Source: Rhodococcus maanshanensis NBRC 100610 (lineage in GTDB: Bacteria; Actinomycetota; Actinomycetes; Mycobacteriales; Mycobacteriaceae). Taken from it: DNA of 64,000 bases. The notes below the pieces were generated by a model that was given only the letters and a program-made list of their open reading frames with translations, was not told the origin of the DNA and made no database searches. Location: positions 61,809 through 125,808 of the forward strand of contig NZ_BCXA01000025.1 of assembly GCF_001894865.1 (NCBI RefSeq), written 5' to 3'. The number at the start of each line of letters is the position of its first letter. Position 1 is the stretch's first letter. The translations under genes were made by a program, and so were the position numbers. This document shows, piece after piece, positions 36,376 through 46,339 of this stretch.

Positions 36376-39300
36376 TACAGCAATGTCCCCTGTCCCTCTG
36401 ACACAACCTTCGACTTGCGGCCCTTGAGAGAGCCTCTGTTGTCAGCCGCCTCGGCCGCGGCGCGGCGATGGTTCTCCTCAAGCAGGCGGTCAAGGATCTC
36501 CACTCGCGCCGCCGGGCTGACTGTCCAGCGCTCCATCTGGCGGTAAGTGTGGAAACCGTGGTCCAGAGGAACGTCGTCCCATCCGTACGCGGCCATGGCG
36601 GCCTCGTCGATCTCCACATGGATCTCACGTAAACGGTCGATGTCCTGATCGCGATGGATCGAGGAGTCGTTGACGAGATTGTAGAGTTTCGTCAGGCCCA
36701 GGTTGCGTCGGAACATGATCGCTCGACGCTCCTCTTCCAGGACGCGGCCGGCAATGTGGAGGCGGTCTGATGTCTCCGGGCGCGGCATAGAGCCGAACAC
36801 GAGATCAGGCGTATATGTGGGGTCAGTTCGCATAGTCGTGCCGTATTTGATAGCCCACAACTGATGGGCGCTCGATGAAAGTACGGCCTGGACTGCATAG
36901 AAATCGGTAGCGAATACGACCACCTTTTCGTGGAAGACCTGCCCAGTTGGAACACGCAGCGGCATTACGGTTTTACTGACACGTGCGATGACCAACACCT
37001 CCGGCAATGCGGCAATCGCTTTTCTCATCGCCGGTCGCTTTTCGCCGTACTGCCACCACCGCTCGGGCAAGGGACGACGAAGCACGAACGACCCATCCGG
37101 TTTCACGCGCTGTCGCTCCGGTTTAACAGATTCAACTAACCGGCGGAAAGGAAGTGCGTACTGAGATGCTTCGCCTTCGGGGCGGTCGTTGAAGTCGATG
37201 ACCCATCGGGAGGCGGAGGCGTCGGGTCGGGAGTTGAGGTCTTCGCCGTTAAGGTAGGGGAAGAGCACTTCGGCGTTGCGTGCATCGGCGGCTATCCACT
37301 CTTGCGCTTCGGCAGCGTCGAGCACGAACCCCATGCCGAGCACGATGCAGCCCTGGAACCCGATCCCCGCGTTCTCGGCGAGCCGGAGGGGGTTACCTTC
37401 GGTCCGCCCAGAGGGTTCGAGGAGAGTGCTCACTCGGCGTACCGGTAGCTCGTCCGCGACCCGTGGCACCTCATCAGGGACGGCTGCGAGGGTGCCCCAC
37501 ACGGCGGCGTACTCCAGATTCGCGCTCGCTGCCGGCCAGGGGCGGGACTGGATGGCGCGGGTGATAGTGAAACCACCGGCGACCATCCCGTCCAGGCCGA
37601 CTTCTCGGGTGTCTCCCTGGGCGACCGTGTTCGTGGCGATCAGGCCGACGGTGCCGTTCTTCTGCAAGAGCGAGGTCGCACGGAGGAAGAAGTAGGCGAC
37701 GAGGTCAGCGCTGCCTCGGCGGCCGGCAGCGATGCTGTTGACGAACCAGTCGCGCACAGGCGTGCCCATCGCGCCGGTGAGCTTTTGGCCACCGAGGAAC
37801 GGCGGGTTGCCGACGATGGCGTCGAAGCCGCCGTTGTCGATCACAACGTCGGGGGCCTCGATGATCCAGTGCAGCGGTTCCCAGCGCTCGTAGTCGGTCT
37901 CGACCGTCGGGGTAAGTCCCACGTCGACGAGCGTGTCGAGAAACGTGCTATCGGACGCACCCTTGTCCGGATACGCTGCGCGAGCAGCGACCCGAAGGTT
38001 CTCGTAGGCTTCGTCGAGTGCGCGGCCGGGCTTCCCGCCCAGCGGTAGCCCGGCGGCCACAACACCGTCGGCGATCTTACGAAGGTCTGCTGTCACCCTG
38101 TGCAACTCACCGACCTGACGACGCTTGGCTGCGCTGGTACGTGCAGGGTCGTTCTCGTCGATCTCACTCAGTAGGTGGCGTCGAAGTTCGATGGCTCGCT
38201 GGATGATCGCGTCGACGTCGATAATCTGACCATGGAACGTCTCGTCGCTTCTCGCCTTGGCTGGGTCGACATGGAGACGCCGCAATTGATCGAGCCGTGT
38301 AACACCTAGTAGCGAATTGCCAAGGAAGACCTTGTCGTCGACGAACGAGAACGGAAGGTCACGGTCGAGGGACACGAGCCAGAGCGAGAGCTTGCACATC
38401 TCGACGGCCATGTCGTTGATGTCCGCGCCATAGAGGCAGTTGGCGACAACCTGCCGCATGGCTCGGTTGTAGAGACCGGCACGAACAGCGTTGCCCGGAT
38501 CTTCGCTGGTCCATGCCTCGACGAGGCGTTCGGCGAGATAGCGCGCCGCAGCAACGAGGAAGGCACCGGAGCCGCAGGCGATGTCTGCGACTTTCAGGTT
38601 CAAGAGTTCGTCGGAGGATTTGAGCTTCCACTCCTGATCGTCGGCACTCTCGTGCGGGCCAGGCGCGTAGCAGAGCGGCTGGAGTGTGTGGCGGACAACT
38701 TCCTCGGCCAGTGACTTCGGCGTGTAATGAGCGCCGGCATTTTTCCGGGACGGTGTCTCCTTCACCAAGAGCCCGCCGGCGAGCACGACAAAGGGATGCT
38801 TGCGCAGGTCGAGACGGATGAGGCCGAGCCACGGCTTCACTCGGTCGCGAAGATCGAGGTTGTCTCCGACGGCTTGTGTGAGCGCACTGACCACGCCGGG
38901 TTCGACTTCCGCATCAATCGCCTTGGCGATTGCGGCAGCCGATTGCGGCGTGGCCGACGGCTGGTCCTCCCCCGTGAAGGACCGAATCGCTGCGGCGAGC
39001 TTCTTGGGGTCAGTATGCTCGGCCGCGAGAGCTTCGAGCACCGCGAGTGGAATCTCAGGTTCCTCGCCAAGTTTGCCCTTCAGCCCGACGACTACGTCGC
39101 CGGCAACGGCCGCACTGTAGCCCAGCAATCCTTCGTAGATATAGCCGATCTGCTCGACATCGATGTCGCGGAAGGAGATCCGCCGTGCTTCACCCTTGAT
39201 TTCGGCGATCTGCACCGAGCGAAGCACATGGAGCATGACTCGGTCCGAGACAGTGATCGCGAGGCTGCCCTGCTCGTTCGCGTCAGCCAGGAACGGGAAC

Positions 39301-40463
39301 CGGGCGGGGTCGAACAGCGACCCGCCGTACGCCGGCATACGCATGTTCTCGAACGTGGCTCCGTTGTAGAGAGCTGCGCTGGTCGCCAGCAGACGATGCC
39401 ACGTCAACGATGTCGAGTCGAGGGCTTCCTCGCTCTCGTCACTCTCGCGTCCAACGAGTCGCGCAAGCTCGCGAGAGATGCCATAGCCCTGCTCGAACAA
39501 CTCGCCCGTCGGCAGCAGCCCCCGTTCCTCCGCGAACAGTAGGAACACCACGCGCATCATCACGGTGACGGCGGCCTCGTACGTGTCATGTGTGCGCGTG
39601 GGAAGCGGGTCGGGCAGACCACGCCGTCCAGCGTCCGCGGCGGATTCCGAGAACGACTGAATGAGTAGTTCGACGGCACGACGGACCTGCGCGCCGAGCG
39701 CTTCGGTGATCTCCTCGGCGGCAGCCACAGATTCCTCGAAGAGGACCGGGAGTCGCTCCGAAAGTTCGCCACCAATGATGTGCTGACGCCCGATCAGGGT
39801 GAGGAACGCGTCGCGGGTGCGTGGTTCCTCGATCCAGGTGAGAGCGTCCACTATGCCGGAGGCGGCCATGCTGCCTTCACTTGCGTAGACGAGCCCCCAC
39901 CAGCGTCCGTCCGTGACGACACCGATGTCACACTTGCTCTTACGCAGCAGTTCCTCGAGGCGGTCGACGGGTGTCGCGGCCCACAGATCACTCGGTGTCT
40001 GTCGTAGCGAGTCGACCGGGTCGACCACGTGAACCAACGCACCGATGCCATCCGCGCCACGGAGTGCTGCCTGTGCCGTCACGGTGACCGCTCGGTTCGG
40101 CGACTGCGCCTGCGCCTGCGCCCCAGGAACATCACCCCAGGACAGGGATTCGGACCACCCGGCAACGTCACGCAGGACGATCTCGATCCATTCGTCGCGG
40201 GCTGCCCGGTACGAATCGAGTACCGATTCGCTGTCAGGACTGCGGTCGAGCGCTTCCCACGCCGACTCGAACCACTTCCGCGCGTCGGTGAGGACATCGA
40301 ATCGGCTCGGGTGCGTCTTCCTGAAGTCGGGAATGCCGTTGGGCCAGACTCGCTTCAGCGGCGGGATGGCAAGGAACGGCCCTTCGGTGTCGACCAGCTC
40401 GAGCCAACCGCGGTGCAGGTCGGCAGCGTTCGTCGTCGGCGTGCGCCGCGTCTGGCGTGCCAT
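36375..40463 (-). CDS. drmMI: Class 1 DISARM adenine methyltransferase DrmMI
   Basis: This very large N6-adenine methyltransferase (1362 aa) has the SAM loop VADIACGSGAFLVA (about residues 625-637) and the catalytic IVGNPPFLGG (Asn about 886). The large target-recognition C-terminus is like that of type IIL/BREX PglX-like enzymes. It modifies host DNA to mark self. I start at the ATG at 40463, which shares one base with the drmD stop (TGATG) and has a GGATGG site; an ATG 12 bp upstream has no usable spacing. The gene-size pattern drmD-drmMI-drmA-drmB-drmC identifies class 1 DISARM. Confidence 0.92.
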   Translation of the reverse strand: MARQTRRTPTTNAADLHRGWLELVDTEGPFLAIPPLKRVWPNGIPDFRKTHPSRFDVLTDARKWFESAWEALDRSPDSESVLDSYRAARDEWIEIVLRDVAGWSESLSWGDVPGAQAQAQSPNRAVTVTAQAALRGADGIGALVHVVDPVDSLRQTPSDLWAATPVDRLEELLRKSKCDIGVVTDGRWWGLVYASEGSMAASGIVDALTWIEEPRTRDAFLTLIGRQHIIGGELSERLPVLFEESVAAAEEITEALGAQVRRAVELLIQSFSESAADAGRRGLPDPLPTRTHDTYEAAVTVMMRVVFLLFAEERGLLPTGELFEQGYGISRELARLVGRESDESEEALDSTSLTWHRLLATSAALYNGATFENMRMPAYGGSLFDPARFPFLADANEQGSLAITVSDRVMLHVLRSVQIAEIKGEARRISFRDIDVEQIGYIYEGLLGYSAAVAGDVVVGLKGKLGEEPEIPLAVLEALAAEHTDPKKLAAAIRSFTGEDQPSATPQSAAAIAKAIDAEVEPGVVSALTQAVGDNLDLRDRVKPWLGLIRLDLRKHPFVVLAGGLLVKETPSRKNAGAHYTPKSLAEEVVRHTLQPLCYAPGPHESADDQEWKLKSSDELLNLKVADIACGSGAFLVAAARYLAERLVEAWTSEDPGNAVRAGLYNRAMRQVVANCLYGADINDMAVEMCKLSLWLVSLDRDLPFSFVDDKVFLGNSLLGVTRLDQLRRLHVDPAKARSDETFHGQIIDVDAIIQRAIELRRHLLSEIDENDPARTSAAKRRQVGELHRVTADLRKIADGVVAAGLPLGGKPGRALDEAYENLRVAARAAYPDKGASDSTFLDTLVDVGLTPTVETDYERWEPLHWIIEAPDVVIDNGGFDAIVGNPPFLGGQKLTGAMGTPVRDWFVNSIAAGRRGSADLVAYFFLRATSLLQKNGTVGLIATNTVAQGDTREVGLDGMVAGGFTITRAIQSRPWPAASANLEYAAVWGTLAAVPDEVPRVADELPVRRVSTLLEPSGRTEGNPLRLAENAGIGFQGCIVLGMGFVLDAAEAQEWIAADARNAEVLFPYLNGEDLNSRPDASASRWVIDFNDRPEGEASQYALPFRRLVESVKPERQRVKPDGSFVLRRPLPERWWQYGEKRPAMRKAIAALPEVLVIARVSKTVMPLRVPTGQVFHEKVVVFATDFYAVQAVLSSSAHQLWAIKYGTTMRTDPTYTPDLVFGSMPRPETSDRLHIAGRVLEEERRAIMFRRNLGLTKLYNLVNDSSIHRDQDIDRLREIHVEIDEAAMAAYGWDDVPLDHGFHTYRQMERWTVSPAARVEILDRLLEENHRRAAAEAADNRGSLKGRKSKVVSEGQGTLL

Positions 40464-43400
40464 CAGTCCATCCATCCTTCAGCGTCGGTACGGGTCAGTG
40501 CAAAGACCACGGCAGCGGCGGTGGTGTGCGGCTTCACGTCCGCATACCGGTCGTTGATCGCGGCGATCTCGCGGGTCTCCTCATCGTCCAGTTCGTCCAA
40601 GCGACGCCTCATCGCCTCGATGTCGCGGCGACGTTGACGCTGTTGATCATCGGACCAGAGCATCATCTGGGCCTGCTCGTCATCGGTTGCGACCGCTCTG
40701 AGTGAGTCGTGCAGATTGGCACGGAAATCCGCGAAGATTTCGCGGGCACGTTGCACGTCTGCTGCATGACGCTTCGCGAGCTGCTCCATGACCAAGTCAT
40801 GCCGACGGATGGCGCGAGCCCGTATCGACTCCTCCAACCGGGCGCGAAGTGGCGCATCGGGGGCGTTCCACATGTCGCATAGTTGGTCGCGTACACGACC
40901 GTCCGCGAGTCTCAGGTCATCGCCATCGAGCGCCGCGTCGAGCGCCGCCTCCGCCTTCTCCTCGGCCATTGCGCGGCGACCCTTCACACGCACGCCGGCG
41001 AGAAACACCTCTTCGTGAAGGCGCAGACCGCCACGACCCACGAGGACCATGCGGGTCACAGCCGCAACGAACGACTCGGGCAGGTCGTCGACGACCACCG
41101 CGGTGACGCGGTTGAGGGGCGAGTCGACGCTCCACAAAGACTGGCGCAGCAGGCGTTGGGACTTCTGCACGATCGGATGACCCAGGTGGACATACACCAG
41201 GTCGTTGCGATCCTTCCCGTCCGGGTCCTTGACGGCGTCGGGATCGAACGTGATCGGGCGCAGCACCCCAGGCTGCAACCGGGTGTCGAGTCCGTTGAGT
41301 GTGCCACGCCATCCGGCGGTGAGCGCCGGAACATCGAAGACCTCGGCGTCGGTGTCCTGCGCGAACTCGTAATTCGGCACGAGGGCCGACTGGTGATTGA
41401 TCCGCAGCGCGGTGTCGACAACACGTCGCAGGTTCGCCGGGTCCAGATGCATCTCGGTACGCGAGGCGTCATAGCCCTGCTCGAGCTCGGTGAGTCGGGC
41501 ATTGAGGGCCATACCGCCGGCGAGGGCGTTATTGATGACCTCGTTCGGGTCGACACTCTTGGCCTTGGTTCGGGACGGCGTCCGGCGGGCGAAGTGGTTC
41601 TGGATCTCGGCGCCGATCACCTCGTTGACCGATCCGAGATCCTGTTCGACGTTCGCCACCTTCTTTGCGATTCGTGCCATGAAGCCCGCGTCCGCAGCGT
41701 AGAGCGTGGACGACTCGTTGCCAGGTAGGAAGTGGAATACCTGCGGCTCCTCCGTCTGCCCGTACCGGTCGATGCGACCGATCCTCTGTTCCAAGCGAGA
41801 GGGGTTGAACGGGATGTCGAAGTTCACCAGCCGGTGGCAGTACGTCTGGAGGTCGATGCCCTCGCCCGCCGCGTCTGTTGCCAGCAGCACGCGGACCGGT
41901 TCCTTCGATGGATCCTCGGTGAACTGCGAGCGAATGTACTCACGTTCCGCGGTCTTCGTGGAGCCCTGAATCACGGCGAGCACGTCGGCGTAGCCACGCT
42001 GCGTCAGCACGCGGGTGAGCCAGTCGACGGTGTGCGCGTACTCGGTGAAAACGACTACGCGCTCGTTGGTCCAGTGCTTCCCGTCCGGGCGACAGACGGC
42101 GTCAAGTTCGGCGAGCAGCGCGTCGAGGCGGGAATCCGCCCGGCTCTCGAAGCCCAGACCCCATTCCATCAGAGTCTCCAGCTGGCCGGGCTCGGCGGCG
42201 CTGAGCGGGTCGGAGCCCTTAGACTCGCGGAGCCGCTCGGCCTCGTCCTGATCCCACAGGCCCTCCTCCTCGTCGGACTGGCCTTCACCGAAAACGTCGT
42301 CGTAGTCGTCCTCGGAGAGTCCACGCCCGGCCTTGGCGTCGAGGTAGTGGCCGAGCGTCATGCCGAACGCGAAGGGACTGGACAGGAAGCGCTTCTTGAG
42401 CAGCATCGCGACGATGTCGCCACCGGGCTTCGTGCCGTTGAGCTCCGCACTCTCTGTGACGATCTCATCGAGCAGGGCGAAACTCTCCTCCTCGTCCGCC
42501 CGCGGTACGAACGGCAGTGTGTTCACCTTCCGGGCCTTGAAGCCCTTCCCCACGAGGTCACTTTTAAGCCGTCGCACGGTGACGTCCCGAAGCGCCTTGG
42601 AATCGAGGAGAGCGCCGCGGGAGAACCGTCGCGGGTCGATCATCTCGAGCAGAGCGGTGAAGGACTCCGGATGCCCGTTGTGCGGGGTGGCGCTGAGGAA
42701 CAGCCGGTGCTCGCACTGGTCGGCCAGCTGTCGTACCGCAGTCGTCCGTTGCGTGTCGACGGCGTAGCCGCGGCCACCTCCGATAGTGGAAGGACCCGAC
42801 GGAGCGACGTGATGAGCCTCGTCGACGACGAGAAGATCGAAAGCAAAACGCTTGGCCGACTTCGGATTGCCGGCCTGCGCGTACAGGTCGCGGAGCAGGC
42901 GCTGCGCGCGCACCTGCGGCAGCCAGGCCATACTCACGATCACCCGCGGAAACATCAGGAACGGATTGGCATGCAACCCGTGGGTGCGGCGAACCTGCGC
43001 CATCAGCTCGCTGTTGACGATCGTGAATTCGAGGCCGAACTTGTCGCGCATCTCGTCCTGCCACTTCAGCGACAGGCTCGGCGGGCAGACGATCACCGCA
43101 GTCCGTGCCCGGTGCCGCAGGAGCAGCTCCTGAATGACCAGCCCAGCCTCGATCGTCTTACCCAGGCCCACGTCGTCGGCGAGCAGGAGGTTCGTGCGCG
43201 GCGCGCCGAGTGCGCGGCGCAGCGGCTCGAGCTGGTAGGCCTCGACGTTGACACCCGACCAGAACGGCGCCTGGTAGCGGTTGGGGTCCGCCGACGTCAC
43301 CGCTCCCCAGCGCATCGCGTCCACGAAGCCGGCCAGCGTGGTCGGGTCGTCGAACGAATCCGCATGAATACGGTCCGGCAAGCCCTGTGCCGGGGTGACC

Positions 43401-43627
43401 GTGTGGCCGACCTCGAGCTCCCAGACGACCGAGAGTTTCTCGCCAAGCCGATCCTCGTCCAACGACTGGAGGTCTACAACGTGCGAAAGCCGCGCCACCG
43501 AGTCGTCGGCGGAGCTGCGCGGCAGCCCCTGCGGCTGGACGTTGGCCACGGCCCAGGTGGATCCTCGAACCTCGACCACCTGGCCGGACTCGGGTAGTGG
43601 TGGTGCGACCACCAGACCTCCGGTCAC
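40463..43627 (-). CDS. drmD: Class 1 DISARM SNF2-like helicase DrmD
   Basis: This 1054-aa SF2 helicase is specific to class 1 DISARM. The core has LLADDVGLGKTIEAG (Lys about 157), VVDEAHHVAPSG (Asp 269), FLSATPHNG, VLLATDAAGEGIDLQ and RLEQRIGRIDRYGQ, a complete ATPase set. The N-terminal 110 residues and the C-terminal roughly 350 residues are DrmD-specific. The GTG start overlaps the stop of the upstream 72-aa gene by 4 bp (GTGA), so it is translationally coupled to that small protein. Confidence 0.92.
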   Translation of the reverse strand: MTGGLVVAPPLPESGQVVEVRGSTWAVANVQPQGLPRSSADDSVARLSHVVDLQSLDEDRLGEKLSVVWELEVGHTVTPAQGLPDRIHADSFDDPTTLAGFVDAMRWGAVTSADPNRYQAPFWSGVNVEAYQLEPLRRALGAPRTNLLLADDVGLGKTIEAGLVIQELLLRHRARTAVIVCPPSLSLKWQDEMRDKFGLEFTIVNSELMAQVRRTHGLHANPFLMFPRVIVSMAWLPQVRAQRLLRDLYAQAGNPKSAKRFAFDLLVVDEAHHVAPSGPSTIGGGRGYAVDTQRTTAVRQLADQCEHRLFLSATPHNGHPESFTALLEMIDPRRFSRGALLDSKALRDVTVRRLKSDLVGKGFKARKVNTLPFVPRADEEESFALLDEIVTESAELNGTKPGGDIVAMLLKKRFLSSPFAFGMTLGHYLDAKAGRGLSEDDYDDVFGEGQSDEEEGLWDQDEAERLRESKGSDPLSAAEPGQLETLMEWGLGFESRADSRLDALLAELDAVCRPDGKHWTNERVVVFTEYAHTVDWLTRVLTQRGYADVLAVIQGSTKTAEREYIRSQFTEDPSKEPVRVLLATDAAGEGIDLQTYCHRLVNFDIPFNPSRLEQRIGRIDRYGQTEEPQVFHFLPGNESSTLYAADAGFMARIAKKVANVEQDLGSVNEVIGAEIQNHFARRTPSRTKAKSVDPNEVINNALAGGMALNARLTELEQGYDASRTEMHLDPANLRRVVDTALRINHQSALVPNYEFAQDTDAEVFDVPALTAGWRGTLNGLDTRLQPGVLRPITFDPDAVKDPDGKDRNDLVYVHLGHPIVQKSQRLLRQSLWSVDSPLNRVTAVVVDDLPESFVAAVTRMVLVGRGGLRLHEEVFLAGVRVKGRRAMAEEKAEAALDAALDGDDLRLADGRVRDQLCDMWNAPDAPLRARLEESIRARAIRRHDLVMEQLAKRHAADVQRAREIFADFRANLHDSLRAVATDDEQAQMMLWSDDQQRQRRRDIEAMRRRLDELDDEETREIAAINDRYADVKPHTTAAAVVFALTRTDAEGWMD

Positions 43628-43842
43628 TGATCCTCCTCGTTTGAACGGTCTTCAGTAGTCGAACTCGGTCCGTCGCAGCGAACCCGAAACTCGACCTCGC
43701 GGGTCTCGAAATGCCGCAGCAGCGGCGCGCCGCCTAGCGTCTGATTGACGTGCGTGAAGCTCGGCTTTCCCTGGTCGAGATGCGAGGGCAAGACCTCGAT
43801 CCACCGCCCGTCCTGCACAGCCGCGCTCCCCTGCTCACACAT
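43624..43842 (-). CDS. 72-aa protein of unknown family coupled to drmD
   Basis: This small soluble protein has two readable parts: a compact, probably beta-rich N-terminal half (RWIEVLPSHLDQGKPSFTHV, then GAPLLRHFETREVEFRVRC) and a highly acidic/polar tail (STTEDRSNEEDQ). The ATG at 43842 starts the first gene of the DISARM unit, and the stop overlaps the drmD GTG by 4 bp. I recognise no family, and the described class 1 DISARM gene set does not include such a protein as far as I know. It could be a regulator, a nucleic-acid-mimic-like acidic peptide, or a coupling leader. Coding status is supported mainly by the overlap and by the sequence character. Confidence 0.5.
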   Translation of the reverse strand: MCEQGSAAVQDGRWIEVLPSHLDQGKPSFTHVNQTLGGAPLLRHFETREVEFRVRCDGPSSTTEDRSNEEDQ

Positions 43843-44209
43843 CGTCAAGTCGACCCAACCTAGTTGTTCAGTATCCCAAGAGGCGCCTTCTCAACGGCGA
43901 GTCGGGTCCGGCGTCGATCAATTGAATGACCTGGTAGTCAGCCGGCTCGCCGGCTGGTGTCCGACATCTGCTCAGTCGTTCGGCTTCGCCATCGTCACCC
44001 CACACATGGCCGTCGCAGGACGGCACCCCGCGTCCGCCACCGGAGCCGCAGCCCCGAGCACGCTTTCCGCGATCTACCGGACGTGCACTCCCATTACCTC
44101 AAAGCCAATCCGATCTAGCCATGAGCTTGAATGCGGTCAACTGACGGCGGCCGTGGTGGGCTGGTAAAGATGACCGGAACATCTATCTCATACGCGGGGG
44201 AACAACCAC
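43843..44209. other. Divergent intergenic region
   Basis: These 367 bp separate the DISARM unit (minus) from the ParE-like/UvrD gene (plus) and should hold both promoters. A weak -35/-10-like pair (CTGACG, 18 bp, TAAAGA) lies about 44135-44170 for the plus gene; I see no convincing minus promoter. A palindrome AGGCGCCT is near 43884. No gene. Confidence 0.4.
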
Positions 44210-46300
44210 ATGCCGAAGCTCGGGGTAGACAGAGACTTCTTTCGAGAGTACGGCCGACTCGACAAGCCCCTGCAGGACCGAATCACCGAGGTCTTTGTCA
44301 AGTTCGAGGCAGCGACCCACACGGGGATACATCTAGAGAAGATCCGCGACGCCCGGAATCCTCGATTCCGCTCGATCCGCATCGATCAGTTCCACCGCGG
44401 AATCGTCCTTGCCCCCGAGACCGGTGACGCTTACACGCTGCTGACGGTCCTTCCGCATGACGACGCCTACACCTGGACCCGCAGACGGGATCTGTCCGTC
44501 AACCGCGCAACCGGTGGGATCGAGGTCCGGGACGAGTCCTGGATCGAGGAGAACCTGCCCGTACTGCAGGAGACCGCGCAGACGACGCCTGCCCGCCTGT
44601 TCGAGGGCATCAACGACAGTGACCTCATCCGACTCGGCATCGACGAGCAGACCCGGACCTTCGCCCGGACGCTCACGGACGAGGCCCAGCTCGAGGCCGC
44701 GCTGGGAATGCTCCCCGAAACCCAGGGGCAGGTCCTCATTGGGCTCGCGTCGGGCCTGACGCCGGACGAAGTGTGGTCCGACCTGGGCGCCGCAATCGTC
44801 GACAAGCCCTACGACACTGACGATCTCGACGCCGCGGTGGCCCGCAGCACCGACCGGATCGTGCTGGTGGACGGACCGGACGACCTGATGGCGATCTTCG
44901 CGCATCCGTTCGCGCTGTGGCGCATCTACCTGCACCCGACGCAGCAGGCCGTAGTCGACGCCGACTTCCGAGGCCCCGCTCGCGTAACCGGTGGGCCTGG
45001 CACCGGCAAGACAGTGGTCGCGCTGCACCGCGCATATCGACTCGCCCAGAAGCCCGACGCCTCCGTCCTTGTCACCACCTTCACCTCCACGCTCACCGAT
45101 TCTCTGTTGGCCGGTGTCAAGTTGCTGTCCACGTCCGCAGAGGCTCTGGCCCGAATAGATGTCCAGCATGTCGACAAGCTGGCACATCGGGTGTTCCGCG
45201 ACGAGCACGGCGCGCCGAACCTGCTCGCAGACTCCGAAGAAAATGGGTTGTGGGACTCGATCATCGACCGGCTCGACCTACCGTTCACCGCGGCATTCCT
45301 CTCCGCGGAATGGCGGAACGTAGCACTAGCGCAACGCGTGTCGACGGCTGCCGCGTATCTGTCCGCGAAGCGAACCGGGCGGGGTCGCCGCCTCGGCGCC
45401 AACCAGAAGGCGCAGGTCTGGCAAGCACTGTGGGAGTTCGAAAGTGCGCTACGCGAGCGGGGCCTGTGGACCCATGAAACCGTGTGCCGAGAGGCCACCC
45501 GCCTGCTCGAGGACTGCGACGACAAGCCCTACCGTCACGTCGTCGTCGACGAGGCGCAGGACCTCAGCCCCGAGCAGTGGCGGCTCATCCGGGCGGCCGC
45601 ACCGGAGGGGCCTGACGACATGTTCATTGCGGGCGACACCCACCAGCGCATCTACGACAGCCGAGTCAGCCTGCGTGAGATCGGGATCAAGGTCACCGGC
45701 AGGTCCAGCCGCCTCAACCTGAACTACCGCACCACCGCCGAGATCCTCGGCTGGAGCCTGCAGCTGCTTGCGGGTGAACGCATCGACGACATGGACGGCC
45801 AACTCGACTCCATCGCCGGCTGCCGCTCCGCTGTGCACGGAATGCCGCCCACAGCCAAGGGTCTCGCCGCACAAAGCGACGAGATCGGCTACGTCGCCGA
45901 CACCGTGCAAGCGTGGATCGACAGTGGCGTCACGCCCGGCGAGATCGGCATCGCCACCCGGGCGAAATGGCTCGGTAGCAAGGTGCAGGACGAACTGTTT
46001 CGCCGCGGCGTGCCGGTGAGATCGCTCGCGAAGGCCAAAGGCGACACCGACTCCGTCGCGATCGGGACAATGCACGCGATGAAGGGCCTCGAGTTCCGGT
46101 GTGTTGCGGTCACTGGTGTCAGCGCCCGGCAGGTCCCCGCGGCTGCCGCGATCACGGCCGTCGAGGACGATGCACAGACCCACCACCGCGACATGCAGCG
46201 CGAACGTTGCGTCCTGTTCGTCGCGTGTACTCGCGCACGGGAGGATCTGCTCGTGACCTGGAGCGAAGAACCGAGCCCGTTTCTTGTCCCCCTCGTGTGA
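44210..46300 (+). CDS. ParE/RelE-like N-terminus fused to UvrD-like helicase
   Basis: This 696-aa protein has a ParE/RelE-fold domain in residues 1-95 (FFREYGRLDKPLQDRITEVF, then HLEKIRD...RSIRIDQFHRGIVL, then HDDAYTWT). An SF1 helicase follows, with Walker A GGPGTGKTVVAL (Lys about 267), Walker B VVVDEAQDLS (Asp about 447), LNYRTTAEI, GTMHAMKGLEFR and FVACTRAREDLL. This toxin-fold/helicase fusion recurs in defence islands; the RelE-like part may bind RNA or the ribosome rather than act as a free toxin. GGGGGAAC precedes the ATG. It is 39 bp upstream of the DUF262 gene and divergent from DISARM, so the two likely form a separate two-gene unit. Confidence 0.82.
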   Translation: MPKLGVDRDFFREYGRLDKPLQDRITEVFVKFEAATHTGIHLEKIRDARNPRFRSIRIDQFHRGIVLAPETGDAYTLLTVLPHDDAYTWTRRRDLSVNRATGGIEVRDESWIEENLPVLQETAQTTPARLFEGINDSDLIRLGIDEQTRTFARTLTDEAQLEAALGMLPETQGQVLIGLASGLTPDEVWSDLGAAIVDKPYDTDDLDAAVARSTDRIVLVDGPDDLMAIFAHPFALWRIYLHPTQQAVVDADFRGPARVTGGPGTGKTVVALHRAYRLAQKPDASVLVTTFTSTLTDSLLAGVKLLSTSAEALARIDVQHVDKLAHRVFRDEHGAPNLLADSEENGLWDSIIDRLDLPFTAAFLSAEWRNVALAQRVSTAAAYLSAKRTGRGRRLGANQKAQVWQALWEFESALRERGLWTHETVCREATRLLEDCDDKPYRHVVVDEAQDLSPEQWRLIRAAAPEGPDDMFIAGDTHQRIYDSRVSLREIGIKVTGRSSRLNLNYRTTAEILGWSLQLLAGERIDDMDGQLDSIAGCRSAVHGMPPTAKGLAAQSDEIGYVADTVQAWIDSGVTPGEIGIATRAKWLGSKVQDELFRRGVPVRSLAKAKGDTDSVAIGTMHAMKGLEFRCVAVTGVSARQVPAAAAITAVEDDAQTHHRDMQRERCVLFVACTRAREDLLVTWSEEPSPFLVPLV

Positions 46301-46339
46301 TAGATACCTACCAACGTCCCGGTAGTTGAAAGGCCCACC

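Noticed and set aside
40883..43597. Plus-strand open frames opposite drmD
   Set aside because: They lack motifs and ribosome sites; the minus strand encodes an intact DrmD.
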